Assembly: GCA_947311845.1 (NCBI GenBank) | Contig: CAMZMU010000107.1 | Span: 21,508,359 to 21,572,358 of the forward strand | Direction: 5' to 3' | From: Poa pratensis | Lineage: Eukaryota; Streptophyta; Magnoliopsida; Poales; Poaceae | Length of the DNA stretch: 64,000 bases | Shown: piece after piece, positions 61,180 to 64,000 of the stretch | How positions within the stretch are numbered: the first letter of the stretch is position 1 | Layout: each line of letters starts with the position of its first letter | Notes under the pieces: generated by a model | The model's database searches: none | What the model was told of the DNA's origin: nothing | What the model saw: only the letters and a program-made list of their open reading frames with translations | Position numbers and translations under genes: made by a program

Positions 61180-62258
61180 AGTTAGGGGTACCCGTGAGCA
61201 CAATCAAAATTCCGACACCCCATGGATCTTTCTTTGTCGGAACGGAAGTGATGTGGGTTGGTCCCGATTTTCACGGATTTGTGCGGAGGGGACGACGAAC
61301 ACGAAGAACACACGAAGAACGAAGAACACCAAAAGAGGGGAAATCAAACACACAAGGGTAAATAGCAAGTAGCAACCCGACAAGACTCGATTGGTAACAA
61401 ATCCCCGTGGGCAACCCCCAATCCTCCTCTCCCAAGCACACCTTACTCTTAGGATTGTTTGTCCAATTGGTCAATCCAACCAATCCAACCTAGCCACCTA
61501 AAGATGGAAGATTAGCAAGTAATCGCAACTACAAGCGGAGCCTTGGTATCCACGCAGGGATCTTCTCCTCAAGAGGAGGCCTTGGTTCATCTCCACATGT
61601 GGAGGTCTTGATTCATCTCCATAGGAGGAAAGAGACACTTGAGAAGGAGGAGCAAGGCTCTACTTAGTTCTCAAATCATAGTCTAACCCTAGATCTAGTC
61701 CAAGGAGTCCTATTTATAGTGTTGACCCAACGGGGGTAGGTGGGGAAGGGATAAGGGCCTCCAACCCGTGCAGGATCCCGCAGCGGCGGTACTACCGCTG
61801 GGTTAAGAGGTAGTACCGCTGGTGCAGGCAGGTTTCGCTCTTCCCACCTCGGCGGTACCGGCGGCGGTACCGCCAGCGGTACCAGTTGGTACCGGACAAG
61901 CGCGTCAGACGCCGATTCTGGCGGTAGCGGCTGCGGTAGCGGTGGCGGCAGCTCTCGGGCGGTAGTACCGCTTAACCCAGCGGTACTACCGCCGCCTGGG
62001 TCTTTTCTTCTCTTCCTTCTTCTCTTCCAAGCCACCGTCTTGTCGGCCTTCGTTCCTCTTGCGCCTAGGCCATCTTCCCGTGGTCTTGTACCCTTGGTGA
62101 CACACCTAACAATGCAATGGGAATAATGGTCAAGTAGTATAACGTCCAAAGGTGACATATGGTGAATCACATAGTGGAATGAGTTCACCTTTGAGGTCCA
62201 TTGTGACTTGTAATGTATTGGAGTGCTTGACATGGTGATGGACGTATGTCGGGCTACA
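61180..62258 (-). mobile_element. 3' LTR of a minus-strand LTR retrotransposon
   Basis: The upper end is fixed at about 62258 by the purine tract; the minus-strand LTR starts TGTAGCCCGACATACG. A minus-strand TATA box (cactataaatagg) lies near 61718. The lower end is not clear; I place it near 61180 where the sequence changes character. The LTR holds the second GCGGTAGTACCGC cluster. Confidence 0.65.
61775..62014. repeat. Cluster of GCGGTAGTACCGC-type palindromes (copy in second LTR)
   Basis: Nearly identical to 58206-58449, with the same flanking motifs, in an LTR with different ends. Confidence 0.9.
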
Positions 62259-62280
62259 TCATCTCCCCCCCCCCCTTTAA
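62259..62280 (-). other. Polypurine tract of the right-hand LTR element
   Basis: Minus strand reads aaagggggggggggagatga immediately before the TGTAGC LTR start. Confidence 0.8.
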
Positions 62281-64000
62281 AAGAGTCGTCCTCGACTCTT
62301 GCTCTTCATCATCATGCAAAGGAGGTAGATGTTTGTCGAAGAATTGAATTCACCATGCCTACAAACATCAAAGACCAAGCAAAACATGTGTGTGCAAGAA
62401 ATAGGAGCATATCAAAATGACATGTCCATTCTTTATCATAGCACCGTTAGCACAACACAAGAATATGAAAAGGTAGTGCAAGTGCAAGGTCAAAGTGCAA
62501 GCAATCCAATGTAACATCTTCAAAATGTGGAACACCAAAACTCCATAAAATATGAGAGCCATCTAGGTATCTCATTTTGAACCATATGATCATTATTGCA
62601 CACAAGGCATTGGAAAGAACAATTTGTCATCATCCATTGATGCAATAAGCGAGAGTTTGGCAAAAACACACAATGAAGAATGTCCAAAACATCATTATGG
62701 GTGCAAACAAAGCACATGAAAGAGCAAGTTTTCAACATATTTGTTGCAACACCAAATTGGTAGAAACCAATAACTCATGACAAGACATGCTCAAAATGTC
62801 ATTATGGTTGCACACAAGCCAAGTAAAAGAACAATTGTTCATCATATTTGTGGCAACGCATAAATCATTCATATGAAAGATGGGAAAATTTGTCTTGCCA
62901 TAGGAGAAACCAACATCACAAACATGTTTGCAAACAAACCAAATGCAAGATAAATTGGTCAACTTGTTTGATGCAAAACATGGGAAAGGTATTAGAGCCG
63001 GGTTCGATCCACGACTCAAGTGTATGCTCTCAAGAGCTCGCATTGTCAACTCATGCTCAATGGCGGTTGACATTATTATGCGCTTACCGGCACACACAAG
63101 ACACCATGTGAAGAAATGATGTGCACGGTATATGAATACGTCATCCATCATGACGCGTCTCTTCATTTGCACAACACCAACCACACCAAAATCAAATGGA
63201 AAATATGACATATGTGGATGGTTACTATGCAAATTGAAGGATGGAACAAGGTCCATAAAAGATAATGAAAAGTCTCCACAAGGTGAGAAAGCTATGGGGG
63301 CAATCTCATAAGCCAATATATCAACATTATTGCAAACCAAGCATTTAAAAGAACAATTGTTCAATATTTTGGATGCAACAATGGGAAAGTAGCGCAAACA
63401 TCGATTGCAAAACATGGGTATGGCAAAGTCATCACAAATAGAAGAATCGACATGGTCATCATTGCGGAAAGCGTGAACATTGTTGTCAACAAACATTGGA
63501 AAAGAGCAATTGTTCGTCATGTTTGAATTGACAACGGGCGAGAATTGGAAACACTCGTAACTAGGCATGTCAATGGAAAAATCATCACAAATAGGTGATT
63601 CCACATGATCAACATTGAAGTATCACATGGGAATAAAAATGTATCATATGATGGGGCAAGAAATCATCCATAGCATGCAAGCAATCATCATTCATCATGT
63701 CCACGAGGGGAACATGGTCACATCAACACCCATACCTTGATAGTCCGCTCATGTGAAGTAGGTGTTGAAGTAGTAGTCGCTTCCATGAAGCCGACTTGTT
63801 CATCTGATGTAGGCATGTGGTGCATCATCATCATCATGAAACCTAGTACACAATGAGAAAACACACTAGAGGAAGATGGTAAGTTGTTAGAAAGCAAAGT
63901 GGCCTCACTTGACCTCTCAACTACCTCTCTCAACTCAATGGTGTATCACTCATTCCCTCAAAATAGAAACACTCAAACTCACATATGGTGGGGCACTCAA
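62281..64000 (-). mobile_element. 3' interior of the right-hand LTR element, leaves the window
   Basis: Sequence upstream of the purine tract on the minus strand, continuing past the window edge. It consists largely of degenerate repeats; no RT or integrase motif is visible in the part present. Confidence 0.6.
62732..63604 (-). CDS. 290-aa ORF of degenerate Cys-containing repeats inside the LTR element
   Basis: Unrecognised protein on the minus strand, open from 63604 to 62732. It repeats a block of the type NNCSF-x-CLVCNN: MTNNCSFPMFVDNN, LNNCSFKCLVCNNVDIL and MNNCSFTWLVCNHNDIL. Further copies lie downstream in other frames (TNCSFQCLVCNND, KTCSFMCFVCTHNDVL). Between blocks are His/Phe/Ser-rich linkers. 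It lies next to the 3' LTR, where non-autonomous Gypsy elements often carry non-conserved DNA. The CxxC spacing recalls metal binding, but the pairs are not kept in all copies. It may be a repeat that happens to be open, not a true gene. Confidence 0.35.
   Translation of the reverse strand: MESPICDDFSIDMPSYECFQFSPVVNSNMTNNCSFPMFVDNNVHAFRNDDHVDSSICDDFAIPMFCNRCLRYFPIVASKILNNCSFKCLVCNNVDILAYEIAPIAFSPCGDFSLSFMDLVPSFNLHSNHPHMSYFPFDFGVVGVVQMKRRVMMDDVFIYRAHHFFTWCLVCAGKRIIMSTAIEHELTMRALESIHLSRGSNPALIPFPCFASNKLTNLSCIWFVCKHVCDVGFSYGKTNFPIFHMNDLCVATNMMNNCSFTWLVCNHNDILSMSCHELLVSTNLVLQQIC

Overview
This window looks like a gene-poor stretch of a large grass genome of the Triticeae type (wheat, Aegilops or barley relative). 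The basis is the BARE1/Angela/WIS-like solo LTR, the long Gypsy LTRs with grass-type primer-binding sites, the Stowaway and Tourist MITEs, and gene content typical of grasses. I could run no similarity search, so family names rest on recognised motifs.

Layout. 0-0.7 kb: 5' end of a Ty1/copia element on the minus strand (LTR, Met-tRNA primer site, frameshifted gag). 0.9-4.2 kb: degraded gene pieces on the plus strand (mTERF pseudogene, C-terminal scrap of a LINE-type ORF, two exons of a GOS12-type Golgi SNARE). 5.6-7.2 kb: a zf-RVT LINE relic split by a 904-bp MULE with a perfect 9-bp target duplication. 7.5-8.3 kb: a foldback element made of ~104-bp repeats. 8.9-10.8 kb: six exons of a receptor-like kinase on the minus strand, with a 1-bp frameshift and no visible ectodomain. 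12.8-20.0 kb: a complete non-autonomous Gypsy element (TSD GCTTT) holding a nested solo LTR in one LTR.

21.7-61.0 kb is the main structure: a very large inverted duplication. Arm A (about 21.7-38.8 kb) and arm B (about 43.7-61.0 kb, reversed) align piecewise over all of their shared, pre-insertion sequence. At their inner ends each carries an intact-looking three-exon bHLH gene of the RSL (RHD SIX-LIKE) class, in tail-to-tail orientation. Each arm later took its own insertions, and the other arm often shows the empty site. Arm A has a broken LINE, a 3.4-kb Helitron, a 276-bp TRIM/SMART element, a hAT element and a hairpin. Arm B has two Stowaway MITEs, a three-level MITE nest, a Tourist element, a 1.16-kb retroposon with a 16-bp TSD, and a 2.4-kb segment in two direct copies, the second split by a 3.25-kb solo LTR. 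The 4.9-kb spacer holds a LINE fragment interrupted by a BARE1-like solo LTR (TSD GTCCT).

61.2-64 kb is the 3' LTR and part of the interior of another minus-strand LTR element, including an ORF built of degenerate cysteine-containing repeats.

Only the two RSL-like bHLH genes look like probable functional protein genes. The receptor kinase would be functional only if its frameshift is an assembly error and an ectodomain exon exists elsewhere. The RSL class controls root-hair growth, so the biological interest lies in a tail-to-tail duplicated regulator whose second copy has diverged by compensating indels and an internal 30-bp duplication.
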